The translations under genes and the position numbers were made by a program. From Nemertoderma westbladi (Eukaryota; Xenacoelomorpha; Nemertodermatida; Nemertodermatidae), in contig JAUCBJ010006623.1 in NCBI GenBank assembly GCA_032718475.1, positions 1 through 40,329 of the forward strand: DNA of 40,329 bases, in the 5' to 3' direction. How positions within the stretch are numbered: position 1 is the first letter of the stretch; every line of letters starts with the position of its first letter. The notes beneath the pieces are model-generated. The model searched no databases. It was not told where the DNA came from and was given only the letters and a program-made list of their open reading frames with translations. This document shows, one piece after another, positions 10,801 to 23,301 of this stretch.

Positions 10801-13059
10801 AGGTAGAAGTAGTCCTAATGATGGGTCAGCTGACCGAGAAGGAATCTATCTTAGGTAGAAGTAGTCCTAATGACGGGTCAGCTGACCGAGAAGGAATCTA
10901 CCTTAGGTAGAAGTAGTCCTAATGACGGGTCAGCTGACCGAGAAGCAATCTACCTTAGGTAGAAGTAGTCCTAATGACGGGTCAGCTGTCCTAGAAGGAA
11001 TCTACCTTAGGTAGAAGTAGTCCTAATGACGGGTCAGCTGTCCGAGAAGGAATCTACATTAGGTAGAAGTAGTCCTAATGACGGGTCAGCTGACCGAGAA
11101 GCAATCTACCTTAGGTAGAAGTAGTCCTAATGACGGGTCAGCTGACCGAGAAGGAATCTACCTTAGGTAGAAGTAGTCCTAATGACGGGTCAGCTGTCCG
11201 AGAAGGAATCTACCTTAGGTAGAAGTAGTCCTAATGACGGGTCAGCTGACCGAGAAGGAATCTACATTAGGTAGAAGTAGTCCTAATGACGGGTCAGCTG
11301 TCCGAGAAGGAATCTACATTAGGTAGAAGTAGTCCTAATGACGGGTCAGCTGACCGAGAAGGAATCTACATTAGGTAGAAGTAGTCCTAATGACGGGTCA
11401 GCTGACCGAGAAGGAATCTACCTTAGGTAGAAGTAGTCCTAATGACGGGTCAGCTGTCCGAGAAGGAATCTACATTAGGTAGAAGTAGTCCTAATGACGG
11501 GTCAGCTGACCGAGAAGGAATCTACCTTAGGTAGAAGTAGTCCTAATGACGGGTCAGCTGTCCGAGAAGGAATCTACCTTAGGTAGAAGTAGTCCTAATG
11601 ACGGTTCAGCTGACCGAGAAGGAATATACCTTAGGTAGAAGTAGTCCTAATGACGGTTCAGCTGACCGAGAAGGAATCTACCTTAGGTAGAAGAAGTCCT
11701 AATGACGGGTCAGCTGTCCGAGAAGGAATCTACATTAGGTAGAAGTAGTCCTAATGACGGGTCAGCTGACCGAGAAGGAATCTACATTAGGTAGAAGTAG
11801 TCCTAATGACGGGTCAGCTGACCGAGAAGGAATCTACATTAGGTAGAAGTAGTCCTAATGACGGGTCAGCTGTCCGAGAAGGAATCTACATTAGGTAGAA
11901 GTAGTCCTAATGACGGGTCAGCTGTCCGAGAAGGAATCTACATTAGGTAGAAGTAGTCCTAATGACGGGTCAGCTGACCGAGAAGGAATCTACATTAGGT
12001 AGAAGTAGTCCTAATGACGGGTCAGCTGTCCGAGAAGGAATCTACATTAGGTAGAAGTAGTCCTAATGACGGGTCAGCTGACCGAGAAGGAATCTACATT
12101 AGGTAGAAGTAGTCCTAATGACGGGTCAGCTGTCCGAGTAGGAATCTACATTAGGTAGAAGTAGTCCTAATGACGGTTCAGCTGACCGAGAAGGAATATA
12201 CCTTAGGTAGAAGTAGTCCTAATGACGGGTCAGCTGACCGAGAAGCAATCTACATTAGGTAGAAGTAGTCCTAATGACGGGTCATCTGACCGAGAAGGAA
12301 TCTACATTAGGTAGAAGTAGTCCTAATGACGGGTCAGCTGACCGAGAAGGAATCTACATTAGGTAGAAGTAGTCCTAATGACGGGTCAGCTGACCGAGAA
12401 GGAATCTACATTAGGTAGAAGTAGTCCTAATGACGGGTCAGCTGACCGAGAAGGAATCTACATTAGGTAGAAGTAGTCCTAATGACGGGTCATCTGACCG
12501 AGAAGGAATCTACATTAGGTAGAAGTAGTCCTAATGACGGGTCAGCTGACCGAGAAGGAATCTACATTAGGTAGAAGTAGTCCTAATGACGGGTCAGCTG
12601 ACCGAGAAGGAATCTACATTAGGTAGAAGTAGTCCTAATGACGGGTCAGCTGACCGAGAAGGAATCTACATTAGGTAGAAGTAGTCCTAATGACGGGTCA
12701 GCTGACCGAGAAGGAATCTACATTAGGTAGAAGTATTCCTAATGACGGGTCAGCTGACCGAGAAGGAATCTACATTAGGTAGAAGTAGTCCTAATGACGG
12801 GTCAGCTGACCGACAAGCAATCTACATTAGGTAGAAGTAGTCCTAATGACGGGTCAGCTTACCGAGAAGGAATCTACATTAGGTAGAAGTAGTCCTAATG
12901 ACGGGTCAGCTGACCGAGAAGGAATCTACATTAGGTAGAAGTAGTCCTAATGACGGGTCAGCTGACCGAGAAGGAATCTACATTAGGTAGAAGTAGTCCT
13001 AATGATGGGTCAGCTGACCGAAAAGGAATCTACATTAGATAGAAGTAGTCCTAATGACG

Positions 13060-13563
13060 GGTCAGCTGACCGAGAAGGAATCTATCTACCTTAGGTAGAA
13101 GTAGTCCTAATGACGGGTCAGCTGACCGAGAAGGAATCTATCTACCTTAGGTAGAAGTAGTCCTAATGACGGGTCAGCTGACCGAGAAGGAATCTATCTA
13201 TCTTAGGTAGAAGTAGTCCTAATGACGGGTCAGCTGACCGAGAAGGAATCTATCTACCTTAGGTAGAAGTAGTCCTAATGACGGGTCAGCTGACCGAGAA
13301 GGAATCTATCTACCTTAGGTAGAAGTAGTCCTAATGACGGGTCAGCTGACCGAGAAGGAATCTATCTACCTTAGGTAGAAGTAGTCCTAATGACGGGTCA
13401 GCTGACCGAGAAGGAATCTATATACCTTAGGTAGAAGTAGTCCTAATGACGGGTCAGCTGACCGAGAAGGAATCTATCTACCTTAGGTAGAAGTAGTCCT
13501 AATGACGGGTCAGCTGACCGAGAAGGAATCTATCTACCTTAGGTAGAAGTAGTCCTAATGACT
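13060..13563. repeat. 56-bp subfamily block inside the 52-bp satellite (9 copies)
   Basis: Nine consecutive units carry an extra four bases (AATCTATCTACC instead of AATCTACC), giving an exact 56-bp period for 504 bp. Single variants (TCTATCTATCTT, TCTATATACC) occur inside the block. It lies between ordinary 52-bp units on both sides, indicating local amplification of one mutated unit. Confidence 0.93.
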
Positions 13564-14640
13564 GGTCAGCTGACCGAGAAGGAATCTACCTTAGGTAGAA
13601 GTAGTCCTAATGACGAGTCAGCTGTCCGAGAAGGAATCTACCTTAGGTAGAAGTAGTCCTAATGACGGGTCAGCTGACCGAGAAGGAATCTACATTAGGT
13701 AGAAGTAGTCCTAATGACGGGTCAGCTGACCGAGAAGCCATCTACATTAGGTAGAAGTAGTCCTAATGACGGGTCAGCTGACCGAGAAGCAATCTACATT
13801 AGGTAGAAGTAGTCCTAATGACGGGTCAGCTGACCGACAAGCAATCTACATTAGGTAGAAGTAGTCCTAATGACGGGTCAGCTGACCGAGAAGCAATCTA
13901 CATTAGGTAGAAGTAGTCCTAATGACGGGTCAGCTGACCGACAAGCAATCTACATTAGGTAGAAGTAGTCCTAATGACGGGTCAGCTTACCGAGAAGGAA
14001 TCTACATTAGGTAGAAGTAGTCCTAATGACGGTTCAGCTGACCGAGAAGGAATCTACCTTAGGTAGAAGTAGTCCTAATGACGGTTCAGCTGACCGAGAA
14101 GGAATCTACCTTAGGTAGAAGTAGTCCTAATGACTGGTCAGCTGTCCGAGAAGGAATCTACATTAGGTAGAAGTAGTCCTAATGACGGGTCAGCTGTCCG
14201 AGAAGCAATCTACATTAGGTAGAAGTAGTCCTAATGATGGGTCAGCTTACCGAGAAGGAATCTACATTAGGTAGAAGTAGTCCTAATGATGGGTCAGCTT
14301 ACCGAGAAGGAATCTACATTAGGTAGAAGTAGTCCTAATGACGGGTCAGCTGTCCGAGAAGCAATCTACATTAGGTAGAAGTAGTCCTAATGACGGGTCA
14401 GCTGACCGAGAAGCAATCTACCTTAGGTAGAAGTAGTCCTAATGACGGGTCAGCTGACCGAGAAGGAATCTACATTAGGTAGAAGTAGTCCTAATGACGG
14501 GTCAGCTGACCGAGAAGCAATCTACATTAGGTAGAAGTAGTCCTAATGACGGGTCAGCTGTCCGAGAAGCAATCTACATTAGGTAGAAGTAGTCCTAATG
14601 ACGGGTCAGCTGACCGAGAAGCAATCTACCTTAGGTAGAA

Positions 14641-17460
14641 GTGTCCTAATGACGGTTCAGCTGACCGAGAAGCAATCTACATTAGGTAGAAGTAGTCCTA
14701 ATGACGGGTCAGCTGACCGAGAAGCAATCTACATTAGGTAGAAGTAGTCCTAATGACGGGTCAGCTGACCGAGAAGCAATCTACCTTAGGTAGAAGTAGT
14801 CCTAATGACGGGTCAGCTGACCGAGAAGGAATCTACCTTAGGTAGAAGTAGTCCTAATGACGGGTCAGCTGACCGAGAAGCAATCTACATTAGGTAGAAG
14901 TAGTCCTAATGACGGGTCAGCTGACCGAGAAGCAATCTACCTTAGGTAGAAGTAGTCCTAATGACGGGTCAGCTGTCCGAGAAGGAATCTACCTTAGGTA
15001 GAAGTAGTCCCAATGACGGGTCAGCTGACCGAGAAGGAATCTACCTTAGGTAGAAGTAGTCCCAATGACGGGTCAGCTGACCGAGAAGCAATCTTCCTTA
15101 GGTAGAAGTAGTCCTAATGACGGGTCAGCTGACCGAGAAGCAATCTACCTTAGGTAGAAGTAGTCCTAATGACGGGTCAGCTGACCGAGAAGCAATCTAC
15201 CTTAGGTAGAAGTGTCCTAATGACGGTTCAGCTGACCGAGAAGCAATCTACATTAGGTAGAAGTAGTCCTAATGACGGGTCAGCTGACCGAGAAGGAATC
15301 TACATTAGGTAGAAGTAGTCCTAATGACGGGTCAGCTGACCGAGAAGGAATCTACATTAGGTAGAAGTAGTCCTAATGACGGGTCAGCTGACCGAGAAGG
15401 AATCTACATTAGGTAGAAGTGTCCTAATGACGGTTCAGCTGACCGAGAAGCAATCTACATTAGGTAGAAGTAGTCCTAATGACGGGTCAGCTGACCGAGA
15501 AGCAATCTACATTAGGTAGAAGTAGTCCTAATGACGGGTCAGCTGACCGAGAAGCAATCTACCTTAGGTAGAAGTAGTCCTAATGACGGGTCAGCTGACC
15601 GAGAAGGAATCTACCTTAGGTAGAAGTAGTCCTAATGACGGGTCAGCTGACCGAGAAGCAATCTACATTAGGTAGAAGTAGTCCTAATGACGGGTCAGCT
15701 GACCGAGAAGCAATCTACCTTAGGTAGAAGTAGTCCTAATGACGGGTCAGCTGACCGAGAAGGAATCTACCTTAGGTAGAAGTAGTCCTAATGACGGGTC
15801 AGCTGACCGAGAAGGAATCTACCTTAGGTAGAAGTAGTCCTAATGACGGGTCAGCTGACCGAGAAGCAATCTTCCTTAGGTAGAAGTAGTCCTAATGACG
15901 GGTCAGCTGACCGAGAAGCAATCTACCTTAGGTAGAAGTAGTCCTAATGACGGGTCAGCTGACCGAGAAGCAATCTACCTTAGGTAGAAGTGTCCTAATG
16001 ACGGTTCAGCTGACCGAGAAGCAATCTACATTAGGTAGAAGTAGTCCTAATGACGGGTCAGCTGACCGAGAAGGAATCTACATTAGGTAGAAGTAGTCCT
16101 AATGACGGGTCAGCTGACCGAGAAGGAATCTACATTAGGTAGAAGTAGTCCTAATGACGGGTCAGCTGACCGAGAAGGAATCTACATTAGGTAGAAGTAG
16201 TCCTAATGACGGGTCAGCTGACCGAGAAGCAATCTACATTAGGTAGAAGTAGTCCTAATGACGGGTCAGCTGACCGAGAAGGAATCTACATTAGGTAGAA
16301 GTAGTCCTAATGACGGGTCAGCTGACCGAGAAGGAATCTACATTAGGTAGAAGTAGTCCTAATGACGGGTCAGCTGACCGAGAAGCAATCTACATTAGGT
16401 AGAAGTAGTCCTAATGACGGGTCAGCTGACCGAGAAGCAATCTACATTAGGTAGAAGTAGTCCTAATGACGGGTCAGCTGACCGAGAAGGAATCTACCTT
16501 AGGTAGAAGTAGTCCTAATGACGGGTCAGCTGACCGAGAAGGAATCTACCTTAGGTAGAAGTAGTCCTAATGACGGGTCAGCTGTCCGAGAAGCAATCTA
16601 CATTAGGTAGAAGTAGTCCTAATGACGGGTCAGCTGACCGAGAAGCAATCTACCTTAGGTAGAAGTAGTCCTAATGACGGGTCAGCTGACCGAGAAGGAA
16701 TATACCTTAGGTAGAAGTAGTCCTAATGACGGGTAGTCCTAATGACGGGTCAGCTGACCGAGAAGCAATCTACCTTAGGTAGAAGTAGTCCTAATGACGG
16801 GTCAGCTGACCGAGAAGGAATCTACATTAGGTAGAAGTAGTCCTAATGACGGGTCAGCTGTCCGAGAAGCAATCTACATTAGGTAGAAGTAGTCCTAATG
16901 ACGGGTCAGCTGACCGAGAAGCAATCTACCTTAGGTAGAAGTGTCCTAATGACGGTTCAGCTGACCGAGAAGCAATCTACATTAGGTAGAAGTAGTCCTA
17001 ATGACGGGTCAGCTGACCGAGAAGCAATCTACATTAGGTAGAAGTAGTCCTAATGACGGGTCAGCTGACCGAGAAGCAATCTACCTTAGGTAGAAGTAGT
17101 CCTAATGACGGGTCAGCTGACCGAGAAGGAATCTACCTTAGGTAGAAGTAGTCCTAATGACGGGTCAGCTGACCGAGAAGCAATCTACATTAGGTAGAAG
17201 TAGTCCTAATGACGGGTCAGCTGACCGAGAAGCAATCTACCTTAGGTAGAAGTAGTCCTAATGACGGGTCAGCTGACCGAGAAGGAATCTACCTTAGGTA
17301 GAAGTAGTCCTAATGACGGGTCAGCTGACCGAGAAGGAATCTACCTTAGGTAGAAGTAGTCCTAATGACGGGTCAGCTGACCGAGAAGGAATCTACCTTA
17401 GGTAGAAGTAGTCCTAATGACGGGTCAGCTGACCGAGAAGCAATCTACCTTAGGTAGAAG
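14641..17460. repeat. Higher-order repeats within the satellite
   Basis: The 51-bp marker unit (AAGTGTCC followed by GACGGTTCAG) occurs at 14641, 15212, 15419, 15990, 16941 and 17460 (and at 18603 and 19642). The first two intervals of 571 bp (11 units) carry largely the same ordered series of unit variants, including the rare ATCTTCC unit. They are separated by a four-unit spacer, which implies a 15-unit, 778-bp duplication. The 519-bp interval from 16941 repeats most of the series with one unit lost. Confidence 0.8.
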
Positions 17461-20400
17461 TGTCCTAATGACGGTTCAGCTGACCGAGAAGCAATCTACA
17501 TTAGGTAGAAGTAGTCCTAATGACGGGTCAGCTGACCGAGAAGGAATCTACATTAGGTAGAAGTAGTCCTAATGACGGGTCAGCTGACCGAGAAGGAATC
17601 TACATTAGGTAGAAGTAGTCCTAATGACGGGTCAGCTGACCGAGAAGGAATCTACATTAGGTAGAAGTAGTCCTAATGACGGTTCAGCTGACCGAGAAGC
17701 AATCTACATTAGGTAGAAGTAGTCCTAATGACGGGTCAGCTGACCGAGAAGGAATCTACATTAGGTAGAAGTAGTCCTAATGACGGGTCAGCTGACCGAG
17801 AAGGAATCTACATTAGGTAGAAGTAGTCCTAATGACGGGTCAGCTGACCGAGAAGCAATCTACATTAGGTAGAAGTAGTCCTAATGACGGGTCAGCTGAC
17901 CGAGAAGCAATCTACCTTAGGTAGAAGTAGTCCTAATGACGGGTCAGCTGACCGAGAAGGAATCTACATTAGGTAGAAGTAGTCCTAATGACGGGTCAGC
18001 TGACCGAGAAGGAATCTACATTAGGTAGAAGTAGTCCTAATGACGGGTCAGCTGACCGAGAAGGAATCTACATTAGGTAGAAGTAGTCCTAATGACGGGT
18101 CAGCTGACCGAGAAGGAATCTACATTAGGTAGAAGTAGTCCTAATGACGGGTCAGCTGACCGAGAAGGAATCTACATTAGGTAGAAGTAGTCCTAATGAC
18201 GGGTCAGCTGACCGAGAAGCAATCTACATTAGGTAGAAGTAGTCCTAATGACGGGTCAGCTGACCGAGAAGCAATCTACCTTAGGTAGAAGTAGTCCTAA
18301 TGACGGGTCAGCTGACCGAGAAGGAATCTACCTTAGGTAGAAGTAGTCCTAATGATGGGTCAGCTGACCGAGAAGGAATCTACATTAGGTAGAAGTAGTC
18401 CTAATGACGGGTCAGCTGACCGAGAAGGAATCTACCTTAGGTAGAAGTAGTCCTAATGACGGTTCAGCTGACCGAGAAGCAATCTACATTAGGTAGAAGT
18501 AGTCCTAATGACGGTTCAGCTGTCAGAGAAGCAATCTACATTAGGTAGAAGTAGTCCTAATGACGGGTCAGCTGACCGAGAAGCAATCTACCTTAGGTAG
18601 AAGTGTCCTAATGACGGTTCAGCTGACCGAGAAGCAATCTACATTAGGTAGAAGTAGTCCTAATGACGGGTCAGCTGACCGAGAAGCAATCTACCTTAGG
18701 TAGAAGTAGTCCTAATGACGGGTCAGCTGACCGAGAAGCAATCTACCTTAGGTAGAAGTAGTCCTAATGACGGGTCAGCTGTCCTAGAAGGAATCTACCT
18801 TAGGTAGAAGTAGTCCTAATGACGGGTCAGCTGTCCGAGAAGGAATCTACATTAGGTAGAAGTAGTCCTAATGACGGGTCAGCTGACCGACAAGCAATCT
18901 ACATTAGGTAGAAGTAGTCCTAATGACGGGTCAGCTGACCGAGAAGGAATCTACCTTAGGTAGAAGTAGTCATAATGACGGGTCAGCTGTCCTAGAAGGA
19001 ATCTACCTTAGGTAGAAGTAGTCCTAATGACGGGCCAGCTGACCGAGAAGGAATCTACATTAGGTAGAAGTAGTCCTAATGACGGTTCAGCTGACCGAGA
19101 AGGAATCTACATTAGGTAGAAGTAGTCCTAATGACGGGTCAGCTGACCGACAAGCAATCTACATTAGGTAGAAGTAGTCCTAATGACGGGTCAGCTGACC
19201 GAGAAGGAATCTACCTTAGGTAGAAGTAGTCCTAATGACGGGTCAGCTGTCCGAGAAGGAATCTACCTTAGGTAGAAGTAGTCCTAATGACGGGTCAGCT
19301 GACCGAGAAGGAATCTACATTAGGTAGAAGTAGTCCTAATGACGGTTCAGCTGACCGAGAAGGAATCTACATTAGGTAGAAGTAGTCCTAATGACTGGTC
19401 AGCTGACCGAGAAGCAATCTACATTAGGTAGAAGTAGTCCTAATGATGGGTCATCTGACCGAGAAGGAATCTACATTAGGTAGAAGTAGTCCTAATGACG
19501 GGTCAGCTGACCGAGAAGCAATCTACATTAGGTAGAAGTAGTCCTAATGATGGGTCATCTGACCGAGAAGGAATCTACATTAGGTAGAAGTAGTCCTAAT
19601 GACGGGTCAGCTGACCGAGAAGGAATCTACATTAGGTAGAAGTGTCCTAATGACGGATCAGCTGACCGAGAAGCAATCTACATTAGGTAGAAGTAGTCCT
19701 AATGACGGGTCAGCTGACCGACAAGCAATCTACATTAGGTAGAAGTAGTCCTAATGACGGGTCAGCTGACCGAGAAGCAATCTACATTAGGTAGAAGTAG
19801 TCCTAATGACGGGTCAGCTGACCGAGAAGGAATCTACATTAGGTAGAAGTAGTCCTAATGACGGGTCAGCTGACCGAGAAGGAATCTACCTTAGGTAGAA
19901 GTAGTCCTAATGACGGGTCAGCTGACCGAGAAGGAATCTACCTTAGGTAGAAGTAGTCCTAATGACGGGTCAGCTGACCGAGAAGGAATCTACATTAGGT
20001 AGAAGTAGTCCTAATGACGGGTCAGCTGTCCGAGAAGGAATCTACATTAGGTAGAAGTAGTCCTAATGACGGGTCAGCTGACCGAGAAGGAATCTACCTT
20101 AGGTAGAAGTAGTCCTAATGACGGGTCAGCTGACCGAGAAGCAATCTACATTAGGTAGAAGTAGTCCTAATGACGGGTCAGCTGACCGAGAAGGAATCTA
20201 CATTAGGTAGAAGTAGTCCTAATGACGGGTCAGCTGACCGACAAGCAATCTACATTAGGTAGAAGTAGTCCTAATGACGGGTCAGCTGACCGAGAAGCAA
20301 TCTACATTAGGTAGAAGTAGTCCTAATGACGGGTCAGCTGACCGAGAAGGAATCTACATTAGGTAGAAGTAGTCCTAATGACGGGTCAGCTGACCGAGAA

Positions 20401-20686
20401 GGAATCTACATTAGGTAGAAGTAGTCCTAATGACGGGTCAGCTGACCGAGAAGGAATCTACCTTAGGTAGAAGTATTCCTAATGACGGGTCAGCTGACCG
20501 AGAAGCAATCTACATTAGGTAGAAGTAGTCCTAATGACTGGTCAGCTGACCGAGAAGCAATCTACATTAGGTAGAAGTAGTCCTAATGATGGGTCATCTG
20601 ACCGAGAAGGAATCTACATTAGGTAGAAGTAGTCCTAATGACGGGTCAGCTGTCCGAGAAGCAATCTACATTAGGTAGAAGTAGTC

Positions 20687-21246
20687 GTCGAAACTGTTTG
20701 ATAGTATATGCATAAGTCAGGACCTTTGCGGAAACTTAGAAATGGAAGCAATTGGAAGGCATGGAAAGGAGTGATTAGATAGACAAATGATTATTCAATA
20801 AATTACTGTTGATTGTATTCTATGATATTTTTCTAGGGATAAAAATACTTAATTGTAGTGATTTTAAGAAATTGCATTCTCACACGGATCGGCGCAGGAC
20901 AAATAAACGCAAGTAATTAGCTAATTGTGTAGGACTTTGCCGCGCGCTTTCAGCATTATTATCCCCGCCCTCTCTATGTTGCACTGCTACTTGTTTGTCT
21001 CAAATAATAATAATAGGACAACCCTAATAACTATTGTCCGTTAGGTAGTAGCTAGTGATTAAAATTTGGAGTACCTGTAGGCGTAGTTCTTATCTTGTGT
21101 GCGGATTATGGGTTTTCTATTTAATTAGAAAAAAACGACTTGTATTTTCGAATATCTGAAAGTCCGATATTGAAGTTGATTAGTAAAACCTAAATCTCTT
21201 AACTTTCTCACATTTGATCTAAAATAGATAATATTTTCTAATATCA
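20687..21246. other. Unique DNA between satellite and 48-bp array
   Basis: AT-rich sequence without a credible frame, RNA gene or mobile-element end. It contains short ATAATAATA runs only. Confidence 0.5.
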
Positions 21247-21247
21247 T

Positions 21248-21291
21248 GGTAAAGTAAAGTAGGTAAAGTAGGTAAAGTAGGTAAAGTAGGT
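21248..21291. repeat. 9-bp tandem repeat (AGGTAAAGT), about 4 copies
   Basis: Near-perfect short repeats of AGGTAAAGT lie about 50 bp before the 48-bp array. Each contains AG|GTAAAG, a weak 5' splice site match that is probably incidental. Confidence 0.85.
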
Positions 21292-21341
21292 GTACAGTAG
21301 GCCTAAAAGTGTTAGAAAATCCGACTTATATCAACTTTCCA

Positions 21342-22878
21342 TTTCCTCCAGTTGTTCAACATCGACATGGTAGATGCACTCCGCTCCACTTTCCTCCAGT
21401 TGTTCAACATCGACATGGTAGATGCACTCCGCTCCACTTTCCTCCAGTTGTTCAACATCGACATGGTAGATGCACTCCGCTCCACTTTCCTCCAGTTATT
21501 CAACATCGACATGGTAGATGCACTCCGCTCCACTTTCCTCCAGTTGTTCAACATCGACATGGTAGATGCACTCCGCTCCACTTTCCTCCAGTTGTTCAAC
21601 ATCGACATGGTAGATGCACTCCGCTCCACTTTCCTCCAGTTGTTCAACATCGACATGGTAGATGCACTCCGCTCCACTTTCCTCCAGTTGTTCAACATCG
21701 ACATGGTAGATGCACTCCGCTCCACTTTCCTCCAGTTGTTCAACATCGACATGGTAGATGCACTCCGCTCCACTTTTCTCCAGTTGTTCAACATCGACAT
21801 GGTAGATGCACTCCGCTCCACTTTCCTCCAGTTGTTCAACATCGACATGGTAGATGCACTCCGCTCCACTTTCCTCCAGTTGTTCAACATCGACATGGTA
21901 GATGCACTCCGCTCCACTTTCCTCCAGTTGTTCAACATAGACATGGTAGATGCACTCCGCTCCACTTTCCTCCAGTTGTTCAACATCGACATGGTAGATG
22001 CACTCCGCTCCACTTTCCTCCAGTTGTTCAACATCGACATGGTAGATGCACTCCGCTCCACTTTCCTCCAGTTGTTCAACATCGACATGGTAGATGCACT
22101 CCGCTCCACTTTCCTCCAGTTATTCAACATCGACATGGTAGATGCACTCCGCTCCACTTTCCTCCAGTTGTTCAACATCGACATGGTAGATGCACTCCGC
22201 TCCACTTTCCTCCAGTTGTTCAACATCGACATGGTAGATGCTCTCCGCTCCACTTTCCTCCAGTTGTTCAACATCGACATGGTAGATGCACTCCGCTCCA
22301 CTTTCCTCTAGTTGTTCAACATCGACATGGTAGATGCACTCCGCTCCACTTTCCTCCAGTTGTTCAACATCGACATGGTAGATGCACTCCGCTCCACTTT
22401 CCTCCAGTTATTCAACATCGACATGGTAGATGCACTCCGCTCCACTTTCCTCCAGTTGTTCAACATCGACATGGTAGATGCACTCCGCTCCACTTTCCTC
22501 CAGTTGTTCAACATCGACATGGTAGATGCTCTCCGCTCCACTTTCCTCCAGTTGTTCAACATCGACATGGTAGATGCACTCCGCTCCACTTTCCTCCAGT
22601 TGTTCAACATCGACATGGTAGATGCACTCCGCTCCACTTTCCTCCAGTTGTTCAACATCGACATGGTAGATGCACTCCGCTCCACTTTCCTCCAGTTGTT
22701 CAACATCGACATGGTAGATGCACTCCGCTCCACTTTCCTCCAGTTGTTCAACATCGACATGGTAGATGCACTCCGCTCCACTTTCCTCCAGTTGTACAAC
22801 ATCGACATGGTAGATGCACTCCGCTCCACTTTCCTCCAGTTGTTCAACATCGACATGGTAGATGCACTCCGCTCCACT
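21342..22878. repeat. 48-bp minisatellite, 32 copies
   Basis: The unit reads TTTCCTCCAGTTGTTCAACA, then TCGACATGGTAGATGCACTC, then CGCTCCAC. Because 48 is a multiple of three and the unit lacks stops in several frames, long frames are open on both strands (530 codons on plus; up to 329 on minus). The few differences between copies are silent in one frame and amino-acid changing in another, with no consistent frame protected. One change (CAG to TAG at about 22309) makes a stop in a second plus frame. I therefore read it as non-coding. Confidence 0.96.
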
Positions 22879-23301
22879 ACTGTGGTCTACAAATACAGTA
22901 GTATAGTTGGCCGATGTTTGATAAAGGTTGAGGGAGTGGTAATATTTTTGAAAAGTGTTTTACAAATGATTTCTGAATATTTCTTTATTTTGTTCAAAAT
23001 AGGTAAATGAATGTGGGGAAGTATCAAATTAAAAGAGGAAAAATTCTCACCGTTTGAGGTAATTAAACTTTCATTGAACATTTATAAGCGTTTCATAAGT
23101 TATTAATATTGTATATCTGGGTCAAATCGAAAAGTGTTACAAACAATCTGTTTGTTTTGTTACAAAATGATGGTGATTTATATTGTAAATGTTATGGCCG
23201 CCTGAATTGGCTGCCTGAACGTCTAAGTTCGGTGGTGATTTACTTCTGCGAAATTTGCTTGTTTCCCAAAAAGTTAACAGTAGGCCTAAACTTCTTCAAA
23301 C
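22879..23301. other. Unique DNA, nothing recognised
   Basis: AT-rich sequence with no credible frame. It joins the 48-bp array to the LINE relic. Confidence 0.45.

Larger units (their letters stand above)
7860..20686. repeat. 52-bp satellite array, about 246 copies (12.8 kb)
   Basis: The unit starts with the perfect palindrome GGTCAGCTGACC (it contains the E-box/PvuII core CAGCTG). It continues with GAGAAGGAATC, then the hairpin-capable TCTACCTTAGGTAGA, then AGTAGTCCTAATGACG. Most differences between copies are a few recurrent alternatives: GACCG or GTCCG, AAGG or AAGC, and TACCTT or TACATT. Irregular units exist: 51-bp units with one base lost (AAGTGTCC), a block of 56-bp units, and a 16-bp partial duplication near 16732. 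The array is transcriptionally uninterpretable from sequence: no frame is open through it. It ends abruptly inside a unit at GTAGTC/GTCG. Confidence 0.98.

Noticed and set aside
7860-20686. CRISPR array
   Set aside because: The units are directly contiguous with no unique spacers, and the surrounding DNA is animal.
7860-20686. Telomere-like TTAGG repeats
   Set aside because: TTAGG occurs once per 52-bp unit, not in tandem, and is part of a larger unit.
21309-22901. 530-codon open frame as a repetitive secreted or structural protein
   Set aside because: It is an effect of a 48-bp period without stops. Other frames are open too, the variants protect no frame, and there is no signal peptide or splice context.
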